From the NCBI GenBank assembly GCA_050177075.1, contig JBFXHL010000007.1, positions 1-51,846 on the forward strand: DNA of 51,846 nt. Reading direction: 5' to 3'. A program made the position numbers and the translations under genes. The first letter of the stretch is position 1; each line of letters opens with the position of its first letter. Below are positions 26,619-34,227 of this stretch, piece by piece. This DNA is from UBA2239 sp050177075 (GTDB lineage Bacteria > Pseudomonadota > Gammaproteobacteria > Burkholderiales > UBA9220). The notes below the pieces were generated by a model. It was not told where the DNA came from. It did no database searches and was given only the letters and a program-made list of their open reading frames with translations.

Positions 26619-26655
26619 GCGGATAGCAGTAGGGGAAGGGCCCTGGGGCCCATTG

Positions 26656-26687
26656 GCCCTCTTCCGCCAGGAAGGGGGCTTTTTCTT
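26656..26687 (+). terminator. Rho-independent terminator after the TorD-like gene
   Basis: GCCCTCTTCC-GCCA-GGAAGGGGGC forms a 10-bp stem with one G-T pair, followed by TTTTTCTT. It lies between the convergent TorD-like gene and purU. Confidence 0.88.
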
Positions 26688-26689
26688 GC

Positions 26690-27544
26690 CTAGTCGAAAA
26701 TCACCGTTTTGTTGGCGTAGAGCAGGATGCGGCTTTCCACGTGCCAGCGCACGGCCCGGGACAGCACCACCTTTTCCAGGTCGCGGCCCTTCTGGATCAG
26801 GTCCTCCAGGGCATCCCGGTGGGAGATGCGGATTACGTCCTGCTCGATGATGGGGCCGTCGTCGAGGATTTCCGTCACGTAATGGCTGGTGGCGCCGATC
26901 AGCTTCACCCCCCGCTCGAAGGCCCGGTGGTAGGGCTTTGCGCCGAGGAAGGCGGGCAGGAAGGAATGGTGGATGTTGATGATGCGCTGGGGATAGCGGG
27001 CGGTGAATTCCGCCGACAGCACCTGCATGTAGCGCGCGAGGACGATGAAATCTACGTCGTGCTCGTCCAGCAGCGCCCACTGGGCCTCTTCCGCCTCGGC
27101 CTTGTTGTCCTTGGTGACTTCGATGCAGTGATAGGGAATGCCGTAGAACTCGGCCAGGGGGCGGCAATCCTCGTGGTTGCTGATGATGAGGGGAATGTCG
27201 CAGGCCAGTTCGCCGCTCTTGTGGCGGTAGAGCAAATCCACCAGGCAATGGTCGTACTTGGAGACGAAAATCGCCATTTTCGGCCGCTGGCTGGAGAGGG
27301 CCAGGCGCCATTGCATGCGGAATTTTTCCGCGATCGGCGCGAAATGGGCGCCGAAGTCGGCGAGGTCGAGGTCGAAGCCCGACAGGTCCCACTCCACCCG
27401 CATCAGGAACAGGCCCAGCTCGGCGTCCTGGTGCTGGTCGGCATGGAGAATGTTGGCGTTATGGCTATATAAGAAGTCGGCGATGCTGGCGACCAGGCCC
27501 TTTTGGTCCGGGCAGCTCACCAGCAGGATGGCGGAATTTTTCAC
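26690..27544 (-). CDS. purU: Formyltetrahydrofolate deformylase
   Basis: A 284-residue enzyme hydrolysing 10-formyl-THF to formate and THF, balancing one-carbon pools. Seen: an N-terminal ACT domain (about 1-85; SCPDQKGLVASIADFLY) and a C-terminal formyltransferase-fold domain with the catalytic signature INIHHSFLPAFLGAKPYHRA and GATSHYVTEILDDGPIIEQD. Full length. It shares the upstream intergenic space with nrdA. The formate it yields is the substrate of PurT, encoded 10 kb away in the window. Confidence 0.96.
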   Translation of the reverse strand: MKNSAILLVSCPDQKGLVASIADFLYSHNANILHADQHQDAELGLFLMRVEWDLSGFDLDLADFGAHFAPIAEKFRMQWRLALSSQRPKMAIFVSKYDHCLVDLLYRHKSGELACDIPLIISNHEDCRPLAEFYGIPYHCIEVTKDNKAEAEEAQWALLDEHDVDFIVLARYMQVLSAEFTARYPQRIINIHHSFLPAFLGAKPYHRAFERGVKLIGATSHYVTEILDDGPIIEQDVIRISHRDALEDLIQKGRDLEKVVLSRAVRWHVESRILLYANKTVIFD

Positions 27545-27678
27545 TTAATCCCTTGGATTGCATCGGGTTTGCGGAAGGGGGCCATGATACACCAAAAGCT
27601 CTTTCTCCTGACCCATGTCAACCTGTTTTTGTATCGGTTTGATTCCTTTCATATTCATTCGGCATAAGAAAAAATCCC

Positions 27679-27707
27679 TTGCAACCTGCCGGTCACATAA
27701 CTAGAAT
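27679..27707 (+). promoter_or_regulatory. Sigma-70 type promoter of nrdA
   Basis: TTGCAA (27679-27684), a 17-bp spacer and TAGAAT (27702-27707), giving a start near 27714, about 85 bases before the nrdA ATG. Confidence 0.6.
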
Positions 27708-27730
27708 TTGGCGAATTAAAGATGGCCGAC

Positions 27731-27744
27731 CACAATATGTAGTG
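27731..27744 (+). promoter_or_regulatory. Putative NrdR box upstream of nrdA
   Basis: CACAATATGTAGTG is a near-palindrome that fits the NrdR box pattern (CACWATATNTWGTG) recalled from the family. It lies just downstream of the predicted transcription start. A weaker half-similar site CACATAACTAG overlaps the -10 at about 27694, but spacing is not the usual three helix turns. Confidence 0.5.
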
Positions 27745-27797
27745 GTTACTACGTAGAAATGGCCAAGCAGTCGCAAACAACAAAGGGAGACCGCAGA

Positions 27798-30638
27798 ATG
27801 CAGCTTGCCACCGAAACTTCCACCAGCCAACCGACGTATTCTCCGACTCTGGTCGAAGGGGGTGACACCCAAAGCGCTTCCCGCTACAGCGAGTACAAGG
27901 TCATCCGCCGCAACGGCAGCGTGGTGCCTTTCGAGCCCGCCAAGATTTCCATCGCCATGACCAAGGCCTTCATCGCCGTCAACGGCGGTCAGGGCGCGGC
28001 ATCCGCCCGGGTGCGCGAGCTGGTGGAAGGCATGACCCGGAGCGTGGTCAACGCCCTGATGCGCCGCCAGCCCCACGGCGGCACCTTCCACATCGAGGAC
28101 ATCCAGGACCAGGTGGAATTGTCCCTGATGCGCTCCGGCGAACACGACGTGGCCCGCGCCTACGTGCTGTACCGCGAGCAGCGCGCCCAGGAGCGCGCCC
28201 GCCAGAAGGCCGAAAGCGGCGCCGAGGAACACGTCATCAGCGTGGTGGAGAATGGCGTCGCCAAGCCCCTGGACATGGCCTGGCTGAACGGTCTTCTGGC
28301 TTCCTGTTGCGAGGGCCTGGGTTCCGCCGTGGATCCCCAGCTGATCCTGCAGATGACCCTGAAAAACCTCTACGACGGCGTCGACATCGAAGAGGTGAAC
28401 AAGTCCGCCATTCTCTCCGCCCGCGCCCTGATCGAGAAGGACCCGGCCTACAGCCAGGTCACCGCCCGCCTGCTGCTCAACGTGGTGCGCCGCGAAGTGC
28501 TGGGAGAGGAAGTGTCCCAGGCTGAAATGGCCACCCGTTATGCCGAATACTTCCCCGGCTTCATCAAGCAAGGGGTGGAGGCCGAGCTGCTGGACGAAAA
28601 GCTGCTGCAATATGATTTGAAACGCCTCGGCGCCGCCCTGGATGCTTCCCGCGACTACCAGTTCCAGTACCTGGGCCTGCAGACCTTGTTCGACCGCTAT
28701 TTCCTGCATATCGAAGATCGTCGCATCGAGTTGCCCCAGGCCTTCTTCATGCGCGTCGCCATGGGCTTGGCCCTTAACGAGATCGACCGGGAAGGCCGCG
28801 CCATCGAGTTCTACAACCTGCTGTCGAGCTTCGACTTCATGAGCTCGACCCCGACCCTGTTCAACTCCGGCACCCGCCGCAGCCAGCTCAGCTCCTGCTA
28901 CCTCACCACCGTTTCCGACGACCTGGACGGCATCTACGAAGCCATCAAGGAAAACGCCCTCCTGTCCAAGTTCGCCGGCGGCCTGGGCAACGACTGGACC
29001 CAGGTGCGGGCCCTGGGTTCCCGCATCAAGGGCACCAACGGCAAGTCCCAGGGCGTGGTGCCCTTCCTCAAGGTGGTCAACGACACCGCCGTGGCGGTGA
29101 ACCAGGGCGGCAAGCGCAAGGGCGCCGTCTGCGCCTATCTGGAGTCCTGGCACCTGGACATCGAAGAGTTCATGGAGCTGCGCAAGAACACCGGCGACGA
29201 CCGCCGCCGCACCCACGACATGAACACCGCTAACTGGATTCCCGACCTGTTCATGAAGCGGGTGATGGAAAACGGCGACTGGACCCTGTTCAGCCCCTCC
29301 GACGTGCCCGACCTGCACGACAAGTTCGGCAAGGAATTCGAGGAAGCCTACACTGCCTACGAAGCCAAGGTGGACCGGGGCGAGATCAAGCTGTTCAAGC
29401 GCATGCCTGCCGTGCAGCTGTGGCGCAAGATGCTGTCCATGCTGTTCGAGACCGGCCACCCCTGGATCACTTTCAAGGATCCCTGCAACGTGCGCAGCCC
29501 CCAGCAGCACGTGGGCACCGTTCACAGCTCCAACCTGTGCACCGAGATCACCCTCAACACCAACGAGCACGAGATCGCCGTGTGCAACCTGGGCTCGGTC
29601 AACCTCTCCGCCCACATCGTGGATGGCAAGCTGGACCTGGATAAGCTCAAGCGCACCATCCGCACCGCCATGCGGATGCTGGACAACGTCATCGACATCA
29701 ACTACTACGCCGTGGGCAAGGCCCGCAACGCCAACCTCAAGCACCGCCCCGTGGGCATGGGCATCATGGGCTTCCAGGACTGCCTGCACCAGCTGCGCGT
29801 GCCTTACGCCAGCCAGGAGGCCGTCGAGTTCGCCGACCGCTCCATGGAGGCCGTGGCCTACTACGCCTACTGGGCGTCCACCGAGCTGGCCGAGGAGCGT
29901 GGCCGCTACTCCACCTTCAACGGCTCCCTGTGGGACAAGGGCATCCTGCCCCACGAGTCCAACGGTCTGCTGCGGGAGGCTCGGGGCGGCTACCTGGAGG
30001 TGGACGAATCCGTGACCCTGGACTGGGAGGCCCTGCGGAGCCGCATCAAGCAGTTCGGCATGCGCAACTCCAACTGCCTGGCCATCGCCCCCACGGCCAC
30101 CATCGCCAACATCGTCGGCGTGTCGCCGTCCATCGAACCCACCTACCAGAACCTGTACGTGAAATCCAACCTCTCCGGCGAATTCACGGTGGTGAACCAA
30201 TACCTGGTCAACGACCTCAAAGCGGAAGGGTTGTGGGACGAAGTGATGGTGTCCGACCTCAAGTACTTCGACGGCAGCCTGGCCCGTATCGACCGCATTC
30301 CGGCCCACCTGCGCAGCCTCTACGCCACCAGCTTCGAGGTGGACCCCACCTGGCTGGTGGAAGCGGCTTCCCGCCGCCAGAAGTGGATCGACCAGGCCCA
30401 GAGCCTCAACATCTACATCAGCCAGCCGTCTGGCAAGAAGCTGGACGATACCTACAAGCTGGCCTGGCTGCGTGGCCTCAAGACCACCTACTACCTGCGC
30501 TCCCTCGGCGCCACCCACGCCGAGAAATCCACGGTGCAGGCGGGCGCCCTCAACGCGGTGCCGGTGGACGGCGGTCTCGGCGGCGAACTGCCCAAGGCCT
30601 GCAGCATTGACAACCCGGACTGCGAGGCTTGCCAGTAA
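27798..30638 (+). CDS. nrdA: Ribonucleoside-diphosphate reductase, alpha subunit (class Ia-like)
   Basis: A 946-residue catalytic subunit making deoxyribonucleotides. Seen: an ATP-cone (about 31-125; YKVIRRNGSVVPFEPAKI), a second degenerate cone-like region (about 150-240), then the barrel with SSTPTLFNSGTRRSQLSSCYL, the active-site SSNLCTEI (N-x-C-x-E), AVCNLGSVNL, APTATIANIVGVSPSIEP and a C-terminal cysteine pair (DCEACQ) that re-reduces the active site. The start is ATG 27798 with AGGGAGA upstream; an upstream ATG at 27759 is less likely. nrdB follows after a 294-bp spacer that carries degenerate copies of this gene's own 3' end. Confidence 0.95.
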   Translation: MQLATETSTSQPTYSPTLVEGGDTQSASRYSEYKVIRRNGSVVPFEPAKISIAMTKAFIAVNGGQGAASARVRELVEGMTRSVVNALMRRQPHGGTFHIEDIQDQVELSLMRSGEHDVARAYVLYREQRAQERARQKAESGAEEHVISVVENGVAKPLDMAWLNGLLASCCEGLGSAVDPQLILQMTLKNLYDGVDIEEVNKSAILSARALIEKDPAYSQVTARLLLNVVRREVLGEEVSQAEMATRYAEYFPGFIKQGVEAELLDEKLLQYDLKRLGAALDASRDYQFQYLGLQTLFDRYFLHIEDRRIELPQAFFMRVAMGLALNEIDREGRAIEFYNLLSSFDFMSSTPTLFNSGTRRSQLSSCYLTTVSDDLDGIYEAIKENALLSKFAGGLGNDWTQVRALGSRIKGTNGKSQGVVPFLKVVNDTAVAVNQGGKRKGAVCAYLESWHLDIEEFMELRKNTGDDRRRTHDMNTANWIPDLFMKRVMENGDWTLFSPSDVPDLHDKFGKEFEEAYTAYEAKVDRGEIKLFKRMPAVQLWRKMLSMLFETGHPWITFKDPCNVRSPQQHVGTVHSSNLCTEITLNTNEHEIAVCNLGSVNLSAHIVDGKLDLDKLKRTIRTAMRMLDNVIDINYYAVGKARNANLKHRPVGMGIMGFQDCLHQLRVPYASQEAVEFADRSMEAVAYYAYWASTELAEERGRYSTFNGSLWDKGILPHESNGLLREARGGYLEVDESVTLDWEALRSRIKQFGMRNSNCLAIAPTATIANIVGVSPSIEPTYQNLYVKSNLSGEFTVVNQYLVNDLKAEGLWDEVMVSDLKYFDGSLARIDRIPAHLRSLYATSFEVDPTWLVEAASRRQKWIDQAQSLNIYISQPSGKKLDDTYKLAWLRGLKTTYYLRSLGATHAEKSTVQAGALNAVPVDGGLGGELPKACSIDNPDCEACQ

Positions 30639-30655
30639 GGTCGGCGGAGCAGCAC

Positions 30656-30852
30656 GGGTTGCGGCGAAGACTAACCTTTGCGCACAGCGCCAAGGTTATG
30701 TCGAAGCCACAACCCCGTGAAGCTTGCCAGTAGGCAAGCTTTGCCGAGGGGTTACGGCGAAAGCATAAAAGCCCCAAAGGGGCGGCTGAAGCCACAATCC
30801 AGATTGCGAGGCCTGCCAGCAGGCAGGCCAGCCGTCCGGACCGCAGGACTAA
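30656..30852 (+). repeat. Tandem units with degenerate copies of the nrdA 3' end
   Basis: The nrdA-nrdB spacer holds two units of roughly 90 bases (starting at 30656 and 30748). Each begins GGGTTRCGGCGAA, has a different central hairpin, then GAAGCCACAAYCC and a copy of the nrdA 3' end. The first copy reads EACQ-stop at 30719-30733. The second reads NPDCEACQ at 30796-30819, using different codons from nrdA (30612-30635), and continues open to TAA at 30852. In both copies the EACQ codons form the left arm of a perfect hairpin (GCTTGCC-AGTA-GGCAAGC; GGCCTGCC-AGCA-GGCAGGCC). Confidence 0.75.
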
Positions 30853-30932
30853 ACGGAAAAACAGCCCGCAAGGGCCAGGGTACTGAAGAACAACCGGGCG
30901 CCCAGCGCCCATGCCTGAAACGAGGAGGCGAA

Positions 30933-32084
30933 ATGCTCAGCTTTGACGAAGAAATCACCGCGCAACCCAGCCTGCAGCCCGCCGTGCCGCCCACCCCGGC
31001 CGCCGCGCCCAAGGCCGTCGCTTCCGGCCAGCCGGTGTCCGCTGCCCTGACCGGCATCAACGACCTGCGCCGCATCAAGGTCGAGGACAAGCGCATCATC
31101 AACGGCGGCGCCGACGTCAACCAGCTGGTGCCCTTCAAGTACAAATGGGCGTGGGAAAAGTACCTCAACGCCTGCGCCAACCACTGGATGCCCCAGGAAG
31201 TGAACATGAACCGGGACATCGCCCTGTGGAAAGACCCCAATGGCCTGACCGAGGACGAGCGCCGCATCGTCAAGCGCAACCTGGGCTTCTTCACCACCGC
31301 CGACTCCCTGGCCGCCAACAACATCGTGCTCGGCACCTACCGCCACATCACCGCCCCCGAGTGCCGCCAGTTCCTGCTGCGCCAGGCCTTCGAGGAAGCC
31401 ATCCACACCCACGCCTACCAGTACATCGTCGAGAGCCTGGGCCTGGACGAGGGCGAAATCTTCAACATGTACCACGAGGTGCCCTCCATCCGGGACAAGG
31501 ACGAGTTCCTCATCCCTTTCATCGACATCCTGTGCGACCCCAACTTCAAGACCGGCACCCCCGAGGCCGACCAGAAGCTGCTGCGCTCCATCATAGTCTT
31601 CGCCTGCATCATGGAAGGCATCTTCTTCTACGTCGGCTTCGTGCAGATTCTCGCCCTGGGCCGCATGAACAAGATGGTGGGCGCCGCCGAGCAGTACCAG
31701 TACATCCTCCGCGACGAGTCCATGCACCTCAACTTCGGCGTGGACCTCATCAACCAGATCAAGATGGAAAACCCCCACCTCTGGACCAACGACTTCAAGG
31801 CCGAAATCAGCGGCCTGATCCAGAAGGCGGTGGAGCTGGAATACCGCTACGCCGAGGACACCATGCCCCGCGGCGTGCTGGGCCTCAACGCTCCCATGTT
31901 CAAGGAATACCTGCGCTTCATCGCCAACCGCCGCTGCCAGCAGATCGGCCTGGAGCAGCTCTACCCGGGGGCGACCAACCCCTTCCCCTGGATGAGCGAG
32001 ATGATCGACCTGAAGAAGGAAAAGAACTTTTTCGAAACCCGCGTTACCGAGTACCAATCCGGTGGCGCTTTGTCCTGGGACTAA
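30933..32084 (+). CDS. nrdB: Ribonucleoside-diphosphate reductase, beta subunit
   Basis: A 383-residue radical-generating subunit. Seen: metal ligands D124 (TTADSLAANN), E155 and H158 with the radical tyrosine Y162 in FEEAIHTHAY, and later ligands in CIMEGIFFYVGF and RDESMHLNFG. The tyrosine argues for a tyrosyl-radical (Ia-like) enzyme rather than the Phe-containing Ic type. The conserved C-terminal tail that docks to NrdA is intact. The start ATG 30933 follows CGAGGAGGCG. The last 20 codons use A/T-ending codons unusual for the rest of the gene and are repeated, recoded, at 32179-32241. Confidence 0.95.
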   Translation: MLSFDEEITAQPSLQPAVPPTPAAAPKAVASGQPVSAALTGINDLRRIKVEDKRIINGGADVNQLVPFKYKWAWEKYLNACANHWMPQEVNMNRDIALWKDPNGLTEDERRIVKRNLGFFTTADSLAANNIVLGTYRHITAPECRQFLLRQAFEEAIHTHAYQYIVESLGLDEGEIFNMYHEVPSIRDKDEFLIPFIDILCDPNFKTGTPEADQKLLRSIIVFACIMEGIFFYVGFVQILALGRMNKMVGAAEQYQYILRDESMHLNFGVDLINQIKMENPHLWTNDFKAEISGLIQKAVELEYRYAEDTMPRGVLGLNAPMFKEYLRFIANRRCQQIGLEQLYPGATNPFPWMSEMIDLKKEKNFFETRVTEYQSGGALSWD

Positions 32085-32241
32085 AACGGTGCCCGGCGAA
32101 AAAGTTCTTTCGGCGAAGGCTAACCTGCGCCGTGCGCGGGTTAAGGTGTGCGCCTTGGTGCACACCGGCCGGAGCCAGAAGAACTTCTTCGAGACCCGGG
32201 TGACGGAGTACCAGTCCGGCGGGGCGCTGAGCTGGGATTGA
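32085..32241 (+). repeat. Hairpin spacer plus recoded second copy of the nrdB 3' end
   Basis: After the nrdB stop come GGCGAAGGCTAACC and a hairpin (32122-32142), a second hairpin GGTGTGC/GCACACC (about 32145-32166), then 32179-32241, which encodes the same final 20 residues as nrdB 32022-32081. Twelve of the 20 codons differ, all synonymously (13 base changes, no amino-acid change), and the stop is TGA instead of TAA. It has no start codon or Shine-Dalgarno sequence and is followed by the terminator. Confidence 0.9.
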
Positions 32242-32246
32242 TGAGA

Positions 32247-32273
32247 AAAGGCGCAGGGGACTGCGCCTTTTTT
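32247..32273 (+). terminator. Rho-independent terminator of the nrdAB operon
   Basis: AAAGGCGCAG-GGGA-CTGCGCCTTTTTT, a 10-bp stem with a T-run, 6 bases after the orphan nrdB tail copy and 163 after the true nrdB stop. Confidence 0.9.
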
Positions 32274-32395
32274 ATGTTTGCAATGGTGGTAAGCGACCAT
32301 GGGAAACTTAATTCAGAGCTTAGTGGAGGTGGGTTTTGGCGTTGCGGCAAAATCTGCAGGGAAAAAGGGGTCAGGTTCGGTAATCTTGATCGATA

Positions 32396-32412
32396 GTATA
32401 TACTGTATATAC
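32396..32412. promoter_or_regulatory. Palindromic operator upstream of vapB
   Basis: GTATATAC-T-GTATATAC, both a direct repeat and a palindrome, 25 bases before the vapB ATG. This is the expected kind of autoregulatory site for a VapBC complex and overlaps an AT-rich promoter stretch. Confidence 0.65.
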
Positions 32413-32437
32413 ATTATTTCGTGTTGAGGTGAAAATC

Positions 32438-32674
32438 ATGCTGACCCGAGTATTTAAAAGTGGTAATTCGCTGGCCGTGCGCATCCCGAAGGAGCTGGGC
32501 CTGGGGGAAGCGGGGCAGGATGTGGAGATCGAGCGCAAGGGCGATGCCTTGGTGATCCGGCCCGTTCAGCGGGGGAACCTGGCCGGGGTGATGGAGGCCT
32601 TTGCCGCTTTTCCGAGGGACTTCATGGCGGAGGGGCGGGAGTTTCATGAGCAGAAGGAGCGGGGCTGGGATTGA
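32438..32674 (+). CDS. vapB: VapB-type antitoxin (AbrB/SpoVT fold)
   Basis: A 78-residue antitoxin. Seen: the swapped-hairpin DNA-binding domain MLTRVFKSGNSLAVRIPKEL and DVEIERKGDALVIRP, then a C-terminal tail (FMAEGREFHEQKERGWD) that should block the toxin active site. The start ATG 32438 has GAGGTG upstream; GTG 32429 is in frame. It is 2 bp from vapC. The pair should repress itself through the palindrome at 32396. Confidence 0.9.
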   Translation: MLTRVFKSGNSLAVRIPKELGLGEAGQDVEIERKGDALVIRPVQRGNLAGVMEAFAAFPRDFMAEGREFHEQKERGWD

Positions 32675-32676
32675 CC

Positions 32677-33075
32677 ATGCGCTATATGCTCGACACCAAC
32701 ATCTGCATTCACCTGATTCGCCGGCAATCGCCGGCGGTGGCGGAGCGGTTCCGGCGGTTGTCCCACGGCGATGCGGTGATATCGGTGGTGACGTTCGCCG
32801 AGTTGCGCCACGGCGTCGAGCGCGATCCACTGGCCAAGGAGGCGGCGGAAAGGGCCTTGTCCCTGTTGCAGTCCTTCATCCCGGTGGTGCCGTTCGACAA
32901 CGATGCGGCGGTGAGTTACGGGGTGGTGGCGGCCGCCGTCAAGGATCGGAGGCGCGATGCCCTGGACCGCCTGATTGCGGCTCATGCGCTTAGCCTCTCT
33001 TTGACGTTGGTAACGAATAACGAAGCGGATTTCAGGGATTATCCCGGTTTGGAAATCGAGAACTGGGTGAATTGA
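32677..33075 (+). CDS. vapC: VapC-type PIN-domain ribonuclease toxin
   Basis: A 132-residue PIN-domain endoribonuclease. Seen: the metal-binding acidic residues D6 (MLDTN), E42 (TFAELRHGVE) and D97 (DALDRLIAAHA), and TNNEADF with N114 and D118, so the active site looks intact. VapC toxins cleave tRNA or rRNA when VapB is degraded. It directly follows vapB. No sign of decay. Confidence 0.92.
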   Translation: MRYMLDTNICIHLIRRQSPAVAERFRRLSHGDAVISVVTFAELRHGVERDPLAKEAAERALSLLQSFIPVVPFDNDAAVSYGVVAAAVKDRRRDALDRLIAAHALSLSLTLVTNNEADFRDYPGLEIENWVN

Positions 33076-33086
33076 TGGTGGTTAAG

Positions 33087-33104
33087 GGCGCGCCCTGGCG
33101 CGCC
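33087..33104. repeat. GGCGCGCC-CT-GGCGCGCC inverted/direct repeat after vapC
   Basis: Two 8-bp palindromes separated by CT form a very GC-rich hairpin 12 bases after vapC. There is no T-run, so it may slow or protect transcript ends rather than terminate. Confidence 0.5.
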
Positions 33105-33126
33105 GTAAAATTGAGGAGTTGATTGA

Positions 33127-33321
33127 ATGTCCGACCCGAAGCAAAAGACCCAGTTCCTGATCGGCAACGCCATCCTCGCGGTGTGCATGCTGATGCTGTT
33201 CTTCATGGGCAGCCTGTGGCAGCAGTTGGGGCCGATGGCGATGGTGCTGTGGGTGGTCCTGGCGGCGGCGGGGATGTATCTCATCATGCAGGACAAGCGG
33301 AACCCGGATTTGCCGGACTGA
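33127..33321 (+). CDS. Small two-helix membrane protein, unknown function
   Basis: A 64-residue protein with GAGGAG upstream of ATG 33127. Seen: a charged N-terminus, two hydrophobic helices (about 11-30 and 35-54; MAMVLWVVLAAAGMYLIM) joined by GSLWQQLGP, and a short charged tail DKRNPDLPD. I do not recognise a family. It is the first of a series of small plus-strand genes. Codon use and ribosome-binding site support a real gene. Confidence 0.65.
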   Translation: MSDPKQKTQFLIGNAILAVCMLMLFFMGSLWQQLGPMAMVLWVVLAAAGMYLIMQDKRNPDLPD

Positions 33322-33438
33322 AGCGCGACGGAGGCGGCAGTTGGCAAAAGGCGGTCGGGGGCGGCATGGCTAGCCGCGGAGAATAGCGCTCAGCGCAGAC
33401 CCCGGCCTGGATTAGTGGTGTTTTTTGGAGGGAAAACA

Positions 33439-33630
33439 ATGGAAAACAGCGCAACGGATGTACAAAATCACCAGTGCCCCAAGGAAGTGCAGCGCTTGCT
33501 GCGGGTGGCGGTGGCGGCCCACCTTCTGACGGAGGAGATGGAGCACGAGATCGTCGAGGCCTTCGACTCGGTCGAGCACTGGCTGGACAGCTTTGTGCGT
33601 CTGCACGAGCGCGCCCTGGTTCAGGGCTGA
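33439..33630 (+). CDS. Small helical protein, paralogue of the 34442 gene
   Basis: A 63-residue soluble protein, ATG 33439 preceded by GGAGGGAA. It is predicted helical: VQRLLRVAVAAHLLTEEMEH, then EIVEAFDSVEHWLDSFVRLH. The central part aligns with the product at 34442-34678 (LLR-x-A-x-AA-x2-L, then E-x-F-x-S-x-E and D-x3-R). No family or function is recognised. It lies 6 bp upstream of an S4-domain gene, probably in one transcript. Confidence 0.65.
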   Translation: MENSATDVQNHQCPKEVQRLLRVAVAAHLLTEEMEHEIVEAFDSVEHWLDSFVRLHERALVQG

Positions 33631-33636
33631 GGCGGG

Positions 33637-33867
33637 ATGGCGCGGGCTCCCCGGCAGGAAATCGAGTTCGCCCTGGAGGGGGAGTTCGTCGAACTGAACC
33701 AGCTGCTCAAGCTGGCCGGGCTGTGTCCCAGCGGCGGCGCGGGCAAGGCCATGGTGGCGAAAGGCGGGGTGACGGTGGACGGCCAGACGGAGCTGCGCAA
33801 GACGTGCAAAATCTGCGCCGGCCAAGTGGTCGGCGCGGGGGGCGTGCGCATCCGGGTGAAGGGCTGA
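33637..33867 (+). CDS. S4-domain RNA-binding protein (YbcJ/YaaA-like)
   Basis: A 76-residue single S4 RNA-binding domain. Seen: FVELNQLLKLAGLCPSGGAG followed by VAKGGVTVDGQTELRKTCKI, matching small S4 proteins such as E. coli YbcJ, where the usual RKRCK is here RKTCK. Such proteins bind structured RNA; the target is unknown. The ATG 33637 is 6 bp after the upstream stop, with GAGGCGGG as possible Shine-Dalgarno sequence. Confidence 0.82.
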   Translation: MARAPRQEIEFALEGEFVELNQLLKLAGLCPSGGAGKAMVAKGGVTVDGQTELRKTCKICAGQVVGAGGVRIRVKG

Positions 33868-33882
33868 CGCCCTGCGGCGAGG

Positions 33883-34077
33883 TCAGGCGTAGGTGTTGAT
33901 GAGGCCGCCGGTTTCGCCTTCAGCGGCTTGGACGGACGGTTTTTCCTGCCGTTCCTGGCGGGGGCTCTCGGCGGCTTCGCCGGTGGCCTTGCCGCCGGTG
34001 GCCTGGCGGGTCTGGGGCTGGGACGAGGTGGCCGTTTGAAGGGCGGCGGCGTGGTTGCCGATGTTGTTGACGTTCAT
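33883..34077 (-). CDS. Small protein with C-terminal GLINTYA motif, unknown function
   Basis: A 64-residue, low-complexity, polar protein: MNVNNIGNHAAALQTATSSQ, a basic/glutamate-rich middle, and the ending GETGGLINTYA. Short proteins ending in G-x-INT-x-A recur in proteobacteria without assigned function. The composition (Q, T, A, G, E) suggests disorder. It is the only minus-strand gene in this stretch. Shine-Dalgarno AAAGGAA precedes the start on the minus strand. Confidence 0.55.
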   Translation of the reverse strand: MNVNNIGNHAAALQTATSSQPQTRQATGGKATGEAAESPRQERQEKPSVQAAEGETGGLINTYA

Positions 34078-34167
34078 GGTCGTTCCTTTGCGTGAGGGGG
34101 GCGGCGCCGGTGTGCGGGGTGTGATGCCGAGGCGAGACTCTCCCTCAAGGGGTGCACGCTTGTAGCC

Positions 34168-34194
34168 TAGGCGGCGAAGCTTACTGCCGCCTTA
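34168..34194. repeat. Hairpin TAGGCGGC/GCCGCCTTA
   Basis: An inverted repeat with 8-9 bp arms and a 10-nt loop, in the space between divergent small genes. It may be part of a leader of the 34228 gene. Confidence 0.4.
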
Positions 34195-34227
34195 CAAAGC
34201 GAGGATTTTCATTATCTAGGAGTTGCA

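Noticed and set aside
27693..30518. A 941-codon minus-strand frame opposite nrdA
   Set aside because: Antisense shadow of nrdA caused by GC-biased codons; no recognisable domain.
30662..32145. Integron attC-like sites in the nrd spacers
   Set aside because: The hairpins flanked by CTAAC and GGTTA recall attC sites, but the RYYYAAC/GTTRRRY core pattern is not met and no integrase or cassette structure is present.
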